DNA of 64,000 nucleotides from Acanthacorydalis orientalis (lineage: Eukaryota; Arthropoda; Insecta; Megaloptera; Corydalidae): NCBI GenBank assembly GCA_034766995.1, contig CM068314.1, positions 21,744,626-21,808,625 on the forward strand, written 5' to 3'. The number at the start of each line of letters is the position of its first letter. Position 1 is the stretch's first letter. Shown here piece after piece: positions 10,858 through 23,599 of this stretch. Under the pieces are notes generated by a model. It saw nothing but the letters and a program-made list of their open reading frames with translations, had not been told where the DNA came from and did not search any database. Made by a program: the position numbers and the translations under genes.

Positions 10858-13800
10858 TTGTGTATATATATATATTTAAGAGAGAAAACGATGGATAAGT
10901 ACACAAATACACGAACGAAAGCACTTGTGTCGAGTTTACCATACTCTATACGTATGATTTATTTTATTCGTATATTTGTGCAAATAAATTAAACCTTTTC
11001 AAATATTTACTCTGGTCCGTGGGACTGATTGATAACCAATTTTTATAATGATGTTGTTGCGTTTTCCTGTTTACCGTAAACGTATTTCAAATATTGATAA
11101 AATATAATGATTGATCTGAATATTTGTACAAATAAATATAGTGAAAATAAGTGTTTTGAATATTTTTCCTCGCGTATTCAGACATTTACTTTCAAAATAA
11201 ATACGATTTTACGAAATAACTTGTCTTCTTTTTTAATATTGTCAAAAAATAAATATAAAAAGCATGCGTATATAAACATACAGAAACACGTGGATATATT
11301 TAGTTATATTAAAATAAAAAGATTAAGGTTTCATTATGAAAGCTGCTTGTTTATTGGGGTTTTAGGGCGCTTCGACAGCTGTGATCATTAGCACCCAAAC
11401 ACAACGTTAATTATGAAAAAGACATATCAGTTATTACGTGCCTAGGTCAGTAAGTCGCAGTTCTTGTCAATATATTTGTTCGTTTATAATCTTTATAAAA
11501 TAAGGTCATTAAGTATTCTAGACAATTCTTTCATTAGTAAAAGATGAGTAAGCACAAACTTTAACTTGTACTCAAGGTTATTCATATTCAGCAACCGTAA
11601 CATTACTGTATATGAGGATGTCTTTTTCATAGAGTAAGAATAGTACATAGGGTACATTTATATATTGAAACTGAATAGAAAAGTACAACTAAAGTAACTA
11701 TCTCGCACTAAACCATTCTTGATCAGTATCGCATTCTAATTGTGACTATGCTTAAATTTCATATTAATATACTGTACACAGTACTGATCGAATACTAACA
11801 TATTATACATCATATATGTTTATGTGATAAATTGTATATATGTTAATGGATACGCATATCATAAACTGCATATATAGGGATGTTAATAATTGAGTTCATT
11901 GCAGTAAAACATATAATCATAATCAGGTGATTCAAACATTAAATTATTTGAGGCTACCTATCTGTCCTTTAATGGACCATATTAAGCCATGTTTTATTTA
12001 GATACTCTCTCATTAGTCTGTTTTTACTCTATGATTTTCGTTAATTCAGTGCATTAAATCAAAAAAAAAATAATTTCATTGATATAACTAGTATCTACTT
12101 ACTTTGATAAAAATATCAATATTTAAATGAAATAATATCATAACGATTGAGATTACCTTTTTTCTCTCGATTTAAACAAATTAGATTTTTTTTGTGTCAC
12201 TAACTGTTACTCTACATTATTAAATCACGAATATTATACGGCGATATTTGATTATTTATTATTATAATTTGCAACTGTTCTATTAGAATGATAAAGAAAT
12301 AATTGCGGTTTGACCTTCGAACTTAAATACATTGCCGCAATTATTTTCTTATCAACCAAATAATACTGTTCTATTGTTCTTGATTATTAAAGTTGTTAGA
12401 TAAAAGTCTACAACTAATCCTGATAATTCAACAAGCTACCTGAAGATTACTTAAGATCTAAATCTATTTGTAGTAGATATTACTTCACAAATGACTCAAC
12501 GAGACCATGACCTGCAGTTAAAATATCTGGTTTCTTTTTTTAGATAAGTAAATGATTGAAATATTCATGCGATTTTTCTACATCTCAGCGCACTGTATAT
12601 ATATATATATATATATATACTTTTGTGGATATAATGGCTAGATATGTAATAAATGAAAAAGTTATTAATGTATTATCAATTGAAAATGAGTATTTTGTTA
12701 CTTATTACCTGATTTCAATATAGAGTTGTCTAAATTAAAATATTAAATATCTCTAAACTGACTGAAAAAATCTGTATAAAATAAATTTAATCAGAATTTC
12801 AATGATTTCCTTTAAAATAAATTATTAAACTTTCATTATTGGTAAACTTATTTTTAATATCCTTTATGCAAGTAGAAAAATTTGATGTTAATATTTTGCA
12901 ATGTCTATAATTTATAATAATAAATTTATATGAATTTTTTCATATTTATATTTAATATGAATGATTCCATGGGTGAATGATATATTATACCATATTATCT
13001 ATCATATTAAAAGAAGTGAAAAATAAAGAGAAGTGAAGTATTGAATTTCAGCGAATTTAATTTTCTCCTTAACAACGGACTTTTTTAATTTATATACGAA
13101 CGAAATAATATATTTATATATGAAATAAAAAAAAAATCGAAAATATAAATTCAACAAAATATTAATTTTTCGTGTACTAATAATAAACGAAACTGATCTG
13201 TTTTTTTACAAAATGTATCTGTATTTTATGATAAACATTTCTAATGAAGATAAGTTCTAAAAACGAACAAAAAAAAAAACAACAAGACAAAATATAGTTT
13301 CATATATAAATGAAATAACGTGCACAAACTTGAACTGTACGTGAACAGAAAGCAAATTTTCTATAAAAACTGATGTGAAAAAAATACATCTGACGTGAAC
13401 AATCATGAAATAATGTAATATTTCTATAAAAATCTTCCTATGCCTTTATCAATTTCATATACGCGTGTGTTCACGAGTGGAAAAGAATTATAGTATTTTT
13501 TTTCAAAAAAAATATCCTCAAACCAGAGATGTTTTTTATATAGAAGCAAAAGGATAATGTTCATTCTGCTATTACTCTAATTACAAGGAAATATTTTTTG
13601 TACTGTAACTTTTTATTACATTTTTTATTGAAAATCTAACCGTTTTCTATTAGATATTCGTTCAATTTAGAATTAAATATTTTAGTTCTTATTTGTAATA
13701 TATATATATATATATATATGATATTTGAAAATATATGTCATTTTCTCTTGATATAAATAAATTTCTCTATAAATCACCAGTATTAATCATTAAAGGAAAA

Positions 13801-13974
13801 ACCTTATATTATATTAACTGAAAATCTAAATTTTCGTATAGTATTTTTTATGTACTTGTAATATAATAAAAAAATGCCTATTTGAATTTGCAATAAAATT
13901 ATTAAAAATTGTTATAATACGAGTATAATTATGATTTCAAGAGAATATATATTTATTTATTACAAAATGTATGA
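10858..13974. other. AT-rich DNA, no gene seen
   Basis: An open frame of 94 codons lies at 11107-11391, but it has no recognisable domain and a lysine/isoleucine/asparagine composition as expected of AT-rich noise. (TA)n runs lie at 12596-12619 and 13698-13719. No transposon ends identified. Confidence 0.5.
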
Positions 13975-14826
13975 TCAGTGTAAACGTTTGTATACGATTC
14001 AATAGGTGGTGTTAAGAGTGCCGCATGATGGCGCTCGTGATTGAAATGTATTCATGTTATATATCGTTTGAAAGGTGGTAGTCACAGCTGTTATTTGAAT
14101 ATCAGATGCATTTGTTTCGATACGGTTTGTGTGTAAGAAAAATTTTTGGAAAATGGAACAAGAAGGTACACTGTCGTCACATTATGCCCTACGAGTTTTA
14201 GAAATGAGTAACCGTTTGCGTGACAACAAAAAATATTCGGGTGGTTTATTTCGACCATATACCATCACTTCCAACTATTAAAAAATGATTTACTAAATTT
14301 CGACTTGATGATTTTAACCTCAAAGATTAACCCCGCTCTGGACGGCTTACAGAGATCGACGACGATGTTGTGTGCATTTTAGTTGACAATAACTCGCGAA
14401 TTTCGACGAAAGAGGCTGCTGAGACACTCAACGTTGACAGATCGACTGTATTTCGGCATTTAAAGAAGCTGAGGTTCACGTTGAAGCTCGATACGTGGAT
14501 GCCCTACGCGTCCGAAAAAATCAGTTTGATCGCATCTCTTCGGCAGTTTGCTTGCTTGGACGCCTCAATAGAGATCACTTTTTGGATCGGTTGGTGACTA
14601 GTGATAAGAAATGGATCCTGTACAACAACGCTTGACACAGAGGAACGTGAAAAAGAGCGAACAAAGGGCAGACCCAGTTGCCAAAGCTGACTTGCATCCT
14701 GCCTGAGTGTTGGACAATAATTGCAGAAAACGATCATGAATACATAACTGACTAATAAAAGCATTTCCTCTGAAAATTAATCGCCTGAGTTTCAATTCAA
14801 AACCGTAAATGAACTTTTACACTGAC
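13975..14826 (+). mobile_element. Mariner internal-deletion derivative, family C
   Basis: The left end reads TCAGTGTAAACGTTTGTATA and the reverse complement of the right end reads TCAGTGTAAAAGTTCATTTA. These are diverged inverted repeats of about 30 bp. The enclosed 850 bp contains the N-terminal half of a mariner transposase fused directly to its last 20 or so residues. A clear TA duplication is not visible at the edges, which have probably mutated. Confidence 0.82.
14153..14755 (+). pseudogene. Mariner transposase with catalytic core deleted
   Basis: It begins MEQEGTLSSH. The helix-turn-helix region follows (RISTKEAAETLNVDRSTVF, then RHLKKLRFTLKLDTW), preceded by a linker like LKDxPRSGRLTEIDDD. 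Next comes the start of the catalytic domain (LDRLVTSDKKWILYNNA), including the first catalytic Asp. After LPKLTCI the reading jumps to LPECWTIIAENDHEYITD and a stop, so about 140 residues carrying the second and third catalytic residues are missing. Frameshifts occur before 14370 and around 14500-14640. Open frames on the opposite strand here are antisense shadows. Confidence 0.9.
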
Positions 14827-15140
14827 TCAATATTCTCTTGTTTTTTTTAAAAAAAATAATACGATTAGAATATTCGTGTCGTTTTGGTTGTGAATAATAT
14901 ATGATTAATTCTACTGTGAAATATTTTATTAATAAAACGGGCGATATATTATGTTTTATTAGAAAGACATTCCGAATAAATCATAATGAACGTATTTTGA
15001 TTTTAGAGTGGAAAATCCTGTAAGTCATAATTAAAAATTTAGTATTTTGACATTAGATATTAACTTTAAAAAAATAAATGCGTATCATAATAAATAAAAA
15101 AAATGTAATCTTGACACTATTATTAAAAAAGTAAAATAAG

Positions 15141-15141
<1 letters not shown>
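14827..15141. other. AT-rich DNA, no gene seen
   Basis: No ORF or repeat end supported. Confidence 0.5.

Positions 15142-15189
<48 letters not shown>
15142..15189. repeat. (TA)n microsatellite
   Basis: Uninterrupted TA run of about 48 bases. Confidence 0.95.
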
Positions 15190-15190
<1 letters not shown>

Positions 15191-15759
15191 GTATGTACAC
15201 ACGTATATAATTTATAGTTAAAGCTAACTTTCATATAAAAACGTACATCATATGTTAGAAACTGTTTTCGTACTAAAAAAAATATATCTATAAATTATGA
15301 ACACAACAACTTGAGAAAGAAACTAAAACTATAACAGAACAATTTAAAAAGAATGAGAAATGATAAGTTTTTAACAGTTTTATTGGTTTATATTCAGGAA
15401 CATCTACCGTATCATGTATAATTTATAGCCTCTTTTTCAAATAAGTCTTCAGTCGAAATATTAACATAATATTGCATAATTTATAGCTATTACTATACAA
15501 TAACTTTTATGAGAAAAGTTGGTTCTGTTACCTGAATAGGATTTATTTGTAGCTGAGAAGCATGTTATTATACGTTGTTAAATTGGAAAAGTTGATTTAA
15601 AGACTTTTCGACATCTTAAAAGAATTAATGATTTATCTTATTAAACATTAAGTTTCATCATATTTAATACTTGTAGAATAACATTATGAATTGTTACACT
15701 TTTGTAAGTAGTGAAATATCAACGTTTGTATTTGACATTTCTCTCTATAATTAAAAATC
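15190..15759. other. AT-rich DNA, no gene seen
   Basis: Nothing recognisable on either strand. Confidence 0.5.
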
Positions 15760-16000
15760 AGTTCCGTGCACACGTTTTGTTTTTCAGTTCCGTGCACACA
15801 ACATTATTGGTGGTTTTATTGAGACTTTTTTTATTTCGTGTGATGAATTCTTCGACGAAAGGTTAGAGTTTTGATTGCATTCAGGACATTCAAAGGCACA
15901 CGGAGCAGATTTTAAAGGCGTTCACTTCAAATGATTTTCGCGACTATTTCCAGAAATGGGAGAAGTGACGGCGCAAGTATTCATGTTCGGGAGAGACGTG
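15760..16000 (+). pseudogene. Mariner-type transposase, C-terminal fragment
   Basis: From 15873 the plus strand reads DCIQDIQRHTEQILKAFTSN, then DFRDYFQKWEK, a stop, and a degraded continuation. The pattern of a helix, D-F-x-x-x-F-x-x-W-x-x-R-W and a final cysteine/glycine/tyrosine segment is the C-terminus of a mariner-type transposase of a different lineage from the other copies here. Just upstream, the 15-base word CAGTTCCGTGCACAC occurs twice, 26 bp apart. No ends were identified. Confidence 0.6.
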
Positions 16001-16334
16001 AAGGTATGTTTGTGAAGGTATAACATACTTTCACAAGAAGGTATAAGTTGTAAGAAAGGTATAGATTTATATATTTTAATTTAGTAAAGAATTTTCAAAG
16101 AAATAATCGTTATTCAATTGCCATAACTTTCATATATATAGAAAGAAAGAGAGACAAGGAAAGTGAAATAAAAAATACTTAATATTTAAATAAAAATAAT
16201 GTACTGAAAAATCTATGAGAATTTCCATCGTACAATAAAAATATTAATTTTTAAAATCTAAAATCAAAGAGAAAAATGTTTATTTATGTGCATATATATA
16301 TATATATACACACATATGTATATACGTATAAATA
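16001..16334. other. AT-rich DNA, no gene seen
   Basis: A short GAAGGTATAA repetition lies at 16013-16060 and a (TA)n run at 16292-16309. Confidence 0.45.
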
Positions 16335-16726
16335 ATTTATACAAATTAATTGGTTGCCTTTTTTATAGAAAATGATAAGAGACTTAGATAAATGAATAGA
16401 CTTGCACAATAAATCTTTCATTGTTTTACCATTTTTTATAAGTTTTATGCATCACAACACCTTCCCTCAAAAACTGAACATATCATTCCCGCAGCTTAGG
16501 CAGCATTTTTTTCAACTGAAAATTATCCAATGCTTAATATGCTGTTTTTCGGATCCCATCGTGTTACTACTGTTTTATTAGGTCATGCCAACTGATTGGG
16601 CAAAATATATAGTGTTTTTAAATATTCATGTTGGAATTTCATAATCCTAAAACGTGTAGCAAATATTTCAATTTAAAACAGAATTATGATTAATTCAATT
16701 TAAAGACAAAGAATTAATCTTTACAC

Positions 16727-16735
<9 letters not shown>
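16335..16735 (-). mobile_element. Mariner internal-deletion derivative, family B
   Basis: The element lies on the minus strand. Its 5' end at about 16735 reads, reverse complemented, TTAAGTGTAAAGATTAATTC, and the leader words AATTTAAA, CAGAATTATGATTAATTCAA and TTTAAAG match the 8.4 kb copy. Its 3' end near 16335-16375 matches that copy's right terminus (CTATAAAAAAGGCAACCAAT on the minus strand). The interior matches the 8.4 kb element up to about 16440. The transposase tail present in that copy is largely deleted or decayed here. Confidence 0.75.

Positions 16736-16781
<46 letters not shown>
16730..16781. repeat. (TA)n followed by (TG)n microsatellite
   Basis: A TA array runs into a TG array of about eight units at the terminus of the family B mariner element. 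Confidence 0.92.
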
Positions 16782-17935
16782 ATATATAATGTTAGTATCT
16801 ATCTCTTTTTATTTTTATTTCTTGCTGTAAATGTTCACAAATCACTGTTAAATAAATACTGAAAAAGACTGGGAAAAACTCAAAACCTGTATTCAAATAA
16901 CGAAACTGTTTTCACCTAATTTAAAATATCAATAGAGTTATGTTTCCAGTCTGGTAATGTATGTATTGTTCGAATGCTTAATGTATCGTTAATAATGTTA
17001 ACAAGTTGTATGGAATTCAACAAAGCGTGGTTGAAAAATGTAGTCGTTTACATTTATTTTCATTATTTCAAGACTTTTAAGTTTGTATCGTTTAAAATTC
17101 CTACAAATTAATCTTTAAAAATCCACTATCTGTTCAGTTTTTTTTAGAAAATAATTTAATCTCTCTCTTTCTCTCTCAGAAAAAAAAGTTAAAAATGATA
17201 GTAAAAGTATTAAGATGCATTAACATTGCTAAATTGATGTAAAATATGTAGACAACAAAAACATTTAAAATTTTCTTTGCTTTTTTTAAAAAAATATTTT
17301 TTGTAACAGATTTCCTGAAGTTTAGTTCTCTTAGTAGCAATCAAATTTTGAACATTTTTGAATAATTTTTTTCTAGCTGTGGGAAAGTGATCAATTCATT
17401 ATTGAATTTAGTCAGAGTCAAATATTATGTTGTAAGAAATGTAAATTAAAAACAATGTTACAAAATTTAATATTTAAGTTTATAATTATATAAAAATTAA
17501 ATATATTTTACTTACTCGTAGATACTGAATTAAAAAAAATATAATACCCTATATGTTGCAGTATTGAAACAATTTTGTTTCAATATCTAATTATATCTCT
17601 ATTAATAAAAATATACATTTTGTCTTCAAATGATTTTTATTCATGTTCTGATTGTTTGATGGACATCGATGGTCTCTGTTCTGATTGTTTGACATCAGTC
17701 ATATGTATATAGTTCTCTTGAGGTATACAGAAAGAGAGGATATACAATTTCAATGTAAAACTGATAAGAAATTTATTCAAAATATTGTATTTACTGAAGC
17801 TTTAGAGTAAAAAACTTGTTACATTTTAAAATTGTATTTTGTTGTTAATTTTTGTAAACTTTTCGAATAAAAAAAATACGACTTACATTTTATACACATT
17901 ATTTGTGCGTATAATTTGCTAATTTCTGTTATTTG
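16782..17935. other. AT-rich DNA, no gene seen
   Basis: It contains a TCTCTCTC run near 17160 and a short direct repeat (GTTCTGATTGTTTGA) at about 17645-17690. No coding or transposon feature supported. Confidence 0.5.
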
Positions 17936-18030
17936 ATAGAGAAGAGCAAGCACCAGAGAGCGGGGCACGAAGCTCTTCCGGGGGTAGACAATGGCATAAA
18001 CCAGCGGGCGGAGCCCCCTGGTTTTTATAA
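17936..18030. other. Small GC-rich island with two hairpins
   Basis: About 95 bp of roughly 60% GC sit abruptly in AT-rich DNA. Two dyads are visible: AGAGC / GCTCT around a GGGGCACGAA loop, and ACCAGCGGG / CCCCCTGGT around a five-base loop, with one mismatch, followed by a T-run. The shape resembles a bacterial terminator or a structured RNA, but nothing around it is bacterial. An 82-codon open frame crosses it on the minus strand without a recognisable domain. I do not know what it is. Confidence 0.4.
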
Positions 18031-18194
18031 AATTTATTTGTAAAAAATAAATCATACTAGTTATCATTTATATCTCTGAATGTTCATTAAAAATTTAAAA
18101 TTTTAGAAATCAATTAAACATAAATTAAATACTTTTTAATATATAAATTAAAAGATCAGTTTATGGAGTAAATATTCATAAATAATACTGAATG

Positions 18195-18229
<35 letters not shown>

Positions 18230-18927
18230 CGCAAATAATATTTTTTCTCCAATATGTGCGTATTATTATAAGACAACATCCTACATACATAAATTTTCAT
18301 TGTGTGACTCATACATTTTCATCGTGAATTAATGAGGCTTCTTGCGCGTCTGCGATCACTAAAACGTGTATCCAAAAACGATAAGCTTCATTGTGTACAA
18401 AGTGGAATCTCGTATTTCTGCTGATATTTACGATACATTCATAAAGATTTACGATATCCATGGGAATATGATGACTGGAAAGTTCATAAATTTATATTCG
18501 ATTCTTTTTGTTGTTAAATCTCTCAATTATCTACTTCGATATTATGATATAACTTGTTTTCAACTTCATTTCGAATGTTTTCAGTTATCACGAATATACA
18601 GTTGTTTTTATAAATGTTAATCATTATATTTTTTTCTATTTATAATATTGTTTTAAATATACTTTTTGTTTGTTTTAGTATATTAATATATTTTATTTAA
18701 ACGAGAAATAATATAAACGATAATTGAAATGAGAAAATAATTTGAAAATCTTTTAAATTATTTTACCTACTTTGATTTTTATTCTTCTGAAATATTTTTG
18801 GTCTGAACCTACAAAAAAAAATCTTTTGGCCATCTATCATATTGTTAATGATACACACATACATTAGTTAATAATGTAAATCTTGATACACTTTTTAAAA
18901 CATTGCTGAGGTCATACACATTTAATT

Positions 18928-18984
<57 letters not shown>

Positions 18985-19522
18985 GTGATAAATTCCCATT
19001 TATTATCTATCTCAACAGCAAGATGTTTGATTTTGTTTGTATATGTATGAAAAAAATATCATTTATTAACATTACCAATTTAACTTTTTAAGTTCTTATA
19101 CTTTTAGTAGCTATAACTCTCGATATATAATAAAAAACATGTTAAAAAATACGAGATATTTTTCGAAATTAAAAAAGTTATACGACATGAAAAACAGTAA
19201 AGTTTTGAATACCTTGAATTTATGTTTCAATCCCAATTTATTTTATATTCTCAAATACAACCAATTCAGAACATAAAAATTAAAATATTACTAAGATATT
19301 CTGATTATTTTAATTTGCACAAATATTATTATTATATAAAATTATAAACATTCTTCAAAATTTCAAACGAATACTAGAAAATAAATTATTCATATTTGTA
19401 TTGCTATTTTTTATTTTCACATTTCAATACAAAATTAATTCTTTTTTTGATTATGTGAAATTTCCCTACGGTCAATAAATATAATTTTTTAGTCAAATTC
19501 TTGTTCATATTTTGATTATTTG

Positions 19523-19567
<45 letters not shown>

Positions 19568-20955
19568 GCATCTAAACACATTATATAATGTAAATTGCAA
19601 TGTGATTTTATTCTCGAAGCGTTATCCATCAAAGAACACTTATAACATAGAGAGGATCGTGTCATATGAAACGTGAAATAGTACAATTTCTCAAGGGTCC
19701 ACATCGTAGGATAACGTGCGATGACAAATTTTCACTCAGAGAAATATTGCACAAGTTGATGCAACAATTTTATACAAAAATATAAATTTAATATTTTCTA
19801 TGAAATTTTCTAATCTTTATTTAACATTTTTAAATAATAAATTTAAAATTATTATAAACAAATTAATGCGAAAAAAAATATATAAACTCTTACATTTTAT
19901 CTGAAAACAATCAATTTTTAAAGATTGTTCAGTTCGAATGATGTATAGATTGATGACATCGACATTTTAATAAAATAATAAAGAAGGATAAATAATCAAT
20001 TTTTGGACATTTTTAATCAAGAAAATTTTGTGGTTGATTCAGGGGTGAACTTAATTTTAAAAATATTTTATCAGATCAAATAAGTTACTTAAAAATGTCA
20101 AATGAAAACTGATCATAGAAAACGAGAAATCGAGAATATCGCCTCTAAAAAAAATAACAAAAAAGAGGATATATTTACTATCGTCAACGAATTTTCACTT
20201 TCCTACAGACTACTTACTTTTGTTGATGACAATTGTATCTTCTTTAGAACAGTGAAGAGATCTTTTATACGGACATTTTTTTAAAAAAAATATCATCAAT
20301 CAATTATTAAACAAGTTAAGGCAGAATTATTTTATGTAAAAAATCCATTTATTAAAATAAAAAAATATATTTTTTCTTTTTAAATCCTTGATACTCTTTT
20401 TGAGTCCTTTTCTTCAATCTCTGTCAACTTATAAGTAGATTGTTTCATTTTATAAAATATCTAAAATCTGATTATTTTAAAATAACATGTATTAGATTAC
20501 TCTATGAAAATGAAAATACTTCAATAATAAGAAAGATTATAATTTTTTTGACATATATTGTATTAACTGAAAAGTAGTAGAATGAAAACCCCTTTTCGCT
20601 TAATATTTAGTTTTTATATGTCTTTTATGTTTGTAATAAAAATATAATATTATAATTATATATTAAAAAAATGTATCTAACAAGAGCACAATTAAATATT
20701 TAATTATATTTTATATAACTAATGAATTAATATTCAATTTTATAAAAATAATCCTGATGAAATATTATATTTTACTTCAATATAAAGTATAATAATCCCT
20801 TACATTCTAATGATGTGCAATAAAATAAGAAATTTATATATTATACATAATATGATTCTACCAATTAAATTATTTACCTATATGTTAACCAGGTGTCATA
20901 ACTATTTTAGACAAATTTCCTCAATATTATTGGATAATATGTTAATCAGTTATCC
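18031..20955. other. AT-rich DNA with microsatellites, no gene seen
   Basis: (TA)n arrays lie at 18197-18226, 18936-18981 and 19525-19566; they give rise to tyrosine/isoleucine open frames that are not genes. The small frames at 18366-18620 and 20102-20284 show no domain and no neighbouring exon signals. Confidence 0.5.
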
Positions 20956-21784
20956 CAGTGTTTCTCAAAGTGAGTGCTACCGCCCCCTGGAGGCTTTGGA
21001 GTAATTTAGAAGAACGGTAGTAGCCTCGAAAGAAATTAGAGGCTTTGAATAAAAACAAAGGGGCGGTGAAAGCATAAAAAAAAGAATAAAATTTTGAACA
21101 TCGTTCGTATATGTTTCATCTACTGTGTGTGTTCATGTCCAAAATTACAAGAAGAACTGATAGAAGTAACAACAAATGGGGAATTCAAATTTAAATTCAA
21201 AGACGGCTACCAATAGTTATGCCTGAAATAGCAGATTCCTACACTTAATCCTGAATTGTAGGTTATAGTACAAGTGTTTTAAATCACATTTCCTTCATCA
21301 TATTTAGTAGAACGTGAATTATGTGCAGTCACAAATCTGTTAACTGAAAAAAATAAACCGATTGCAGATAACTAATCGCGGTGATTTAAGAATGCTGCTG
21401 ATAAAAATAGAGCTGAACATTAATAAATTGATAGCAGCACACCTGGTTCATCTTTCTTTTTAGGATTATTTTTAATGCTCTTCGTAATTTTTATTTTAAT
21501 TATGGTTCGTTATCTTAATTTTCTGTGTGCACTTTTAATGTTACTATGGTTGACTTTATATTAATAAATAATTTTATAATTTAACTGTCAATGCGTCTTA
21601 TACGAGTATACAACAACATCTTTCTTTACTACGTTCCGTAGATAAAATATAGATGCATAAAAGAATGCAAATTCGTCACTGCATCTTTTTGTTCTTTCCC
21701 TTAAAGAAAGTAGATTTCCAATGGAAAATCGAGTATTTTCTTCTGAAAAGGGGGCAGTAGGCCAAATAAGTATGTGAATTTATG
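20956..21784 (+). mobile_element. hAT transposon, internally deleted (ZBED/SCAND3-like lineage)
   Basis: The left end begins CAGTGTTTCTCAAAGTGAGT, typical of hAT elements. The right end near 21754-21784 is a decayed inverted copy (GGGGCAGTAGGCC against GGGGCGGTAGC). The flanks carry an 8-bp target duplication, AGTTATCC at 20948-20955 and AGTTATCT at 21785-21792, with one mismatch. At 829 bp the element keeps its ends and the last part of the transposase only. It is non-autonomous and old. Confidence 0.9.
21145..21441 (+). pseudogene. hAT transposase C-terminal dimerisation domain
   Basis: The frame reads LQEELIEVTTNGEFKFKFKD, then GYQ, a stop, and ITFPSSYLVERELCAVTNLL with TEKNKPIADN downstream. 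The F-P-S-S-Y-L-V-E-R motif is the conserved core of the hAT C-terminal dimerisation region in ZBED- and SCAND3-related transposases. At least seven in-frame stops show long decay, but the frame itself is kept with few indels. The BED zinc finger and catalytic RNase H-like parts are absent. Confidence 0.9.
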
Positions 21785-21792
21785 AGTTATCT

Positions 21793-23599
21793 CAACTACA
21801 TCCATATTTCATTTCCATTAATAAAACAGTCTTTACATGACTAACGAGCAGAGACTATTCATTTTTATTTATTAATATAAATATTGATACAGATAATAAA
21901 AAATATAAAAATCACAAAAATATTTACATTAAACTGATTATTGAAAGTTCAATTCTTATTTTAAGTTATTATATATTTATATCAAAGTATTAAGAGTGTA
22001 TTAAATTTGACATATTTTTCAATTTATTAAATACATAACGAATAAAAAAAACTAACAGCATGTTCTTATTCATAGAACCTACAATATAAATACTTATTAT
22101 CTTCGTGATTTATAAAAAAATGTGTCTATAACAGAATGTTATACATAAAAAAAATTTAGAAAACATTTTTTCATTGAATAAAAAATGATTGACAGACTAA
22201 TAATTGATCTGAAATTAAAAAGAAAATAGTTCCTTTCGTAAAAAAATTCAATTTATCTTTTCAACTTTTCTACACGCATATATTTGAACACAAAATATGA
22301 GTTTCTATAAACGAATTGTCTACCTAAAATTCTTACGGCATGAAATATATGCTTTATTGAAATTTCGAAAATAAAATATAATATTTTTTTAAATTGTTTT
22401 GGAAAGAACTTATTTATAAACAAATATGTAACATTGACTAAACATTATTCGATTCATGGACTTATAATACCGGTCAAATGCAGAATGAAGCCACTGGGCT
22501 GAACGAACTTGGATATAAAATGTCAATCCGTTCAGACAAATACAATATAAAAATGCAACATTAAATACACAAAGTATTTTGTGTCAGTATTTCAATATGA
22601 AAATACTTGTCCTTTTAGTGTACAGAAATCAAGCATTTTGTTATATTTTTACACATATACTTGTTTTAGTTGTAAAAAGTCCTTTAAAATATAAAGGAAT
22701 GAAAATAAAAAATATTCTAACAAGAAATATAAAATATTAAAATGTAATTTATAATTGTTTTCAACTATACAAAAATTTGTTCCTTTATTTTATTAATAAC
22801 TCTTTCAAATAAATTTTTAAATATTTCTTTTTCGACAATGGCGGAATTAAAATTAATTAAATATTTTTTATCCGAAAGGCATTTACTTTCTCAATAATAT
22901 TTTTTTACAACACAGACATCAATTTATAGCATACTCAAATTCATGAAATTAAGATATGTATTGAATTTAATTCAATGCATAATTCATGAAGTAATTGTGA
23001 AAATAATATAAAAAAGTTCGAGTATTTTTTTTAAAAATTAATTATCATGCATACTCGTACATTTATTTACAACTTCATGTGTTTTTAATTTATTAAAAAA
23101 ATATGAATACCATATTTTGTATAATTGACTATAAATTAAACTTTTGGCAAAAATATTGACTACCTTTTTTATTTATTGTTGTATGTTTGAATTTAAAGAA
23201 ACTAAAAAATTATAATTTAAATTTATGATACGCAGCACTTTATTATGAAACTGTAGTATTAAAACAAAAGTATCTTGTAAGTTGCTTTATTTTAAAAAAA
23301 AAAATACTCATGCAGTTTCTTTGTTTTCCAATATTCTAAAGTAAAAAAATAAATTTATTTTTGTAAATTTATTTCTTGTTGAATTGTTTTTGAAAAAATA
23401 ACACATTTTAAAAAATAATTAATAAACCTATTTAAAAAATGATCGTCTTCGAGTTGTAATAATTTAATAAATAACACATTTTCAATAATAAAACTATAAC
23501 TTTATGGAAAAACAAAACCATATTTCCTTTTGAATACTTCTGAAAAAAATTCAATATGTTATACATTATCTATTGAACGTAAGTTTGTAAACAATCCGA
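21793..23599. other. AT-rich DNA, no gene seen
   Basis: Poly-A/T-rich unique sequence; no ORF, array or transposon end supported. This is one of the longest stretches without a TA microsatellite in the window. Confidence 0.5.

Noticed and set aside
11107..11391. 94-codon open frame rich in lysine, isoleucine and asparagine
   Set aside because: Composition is that of AT-rich random sequence; no domain, signal peptide or splice context.
14504..14795. Two overlapping minus-strand open frames
   Set aside because: They are antisense to the mariner transposase remnant on the plus strand, whose motifs are recognisable.
17819..18067. 82-codon minus-strand frame across the GC-rich island
   Set aside because: Only the island part looks protein-like and the rest is AT-rich noise. 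Hairpins explain the island better than a coding sequence.
18903..19091. Open frames made of repeated tyrosine-isoleucine, here and at 19516, 26364, 29082, 29118, 29610, 52351 and 56527
   Set aside because: They are translations of (TA)n microsatellites in either strand, with no flanking coding signal.
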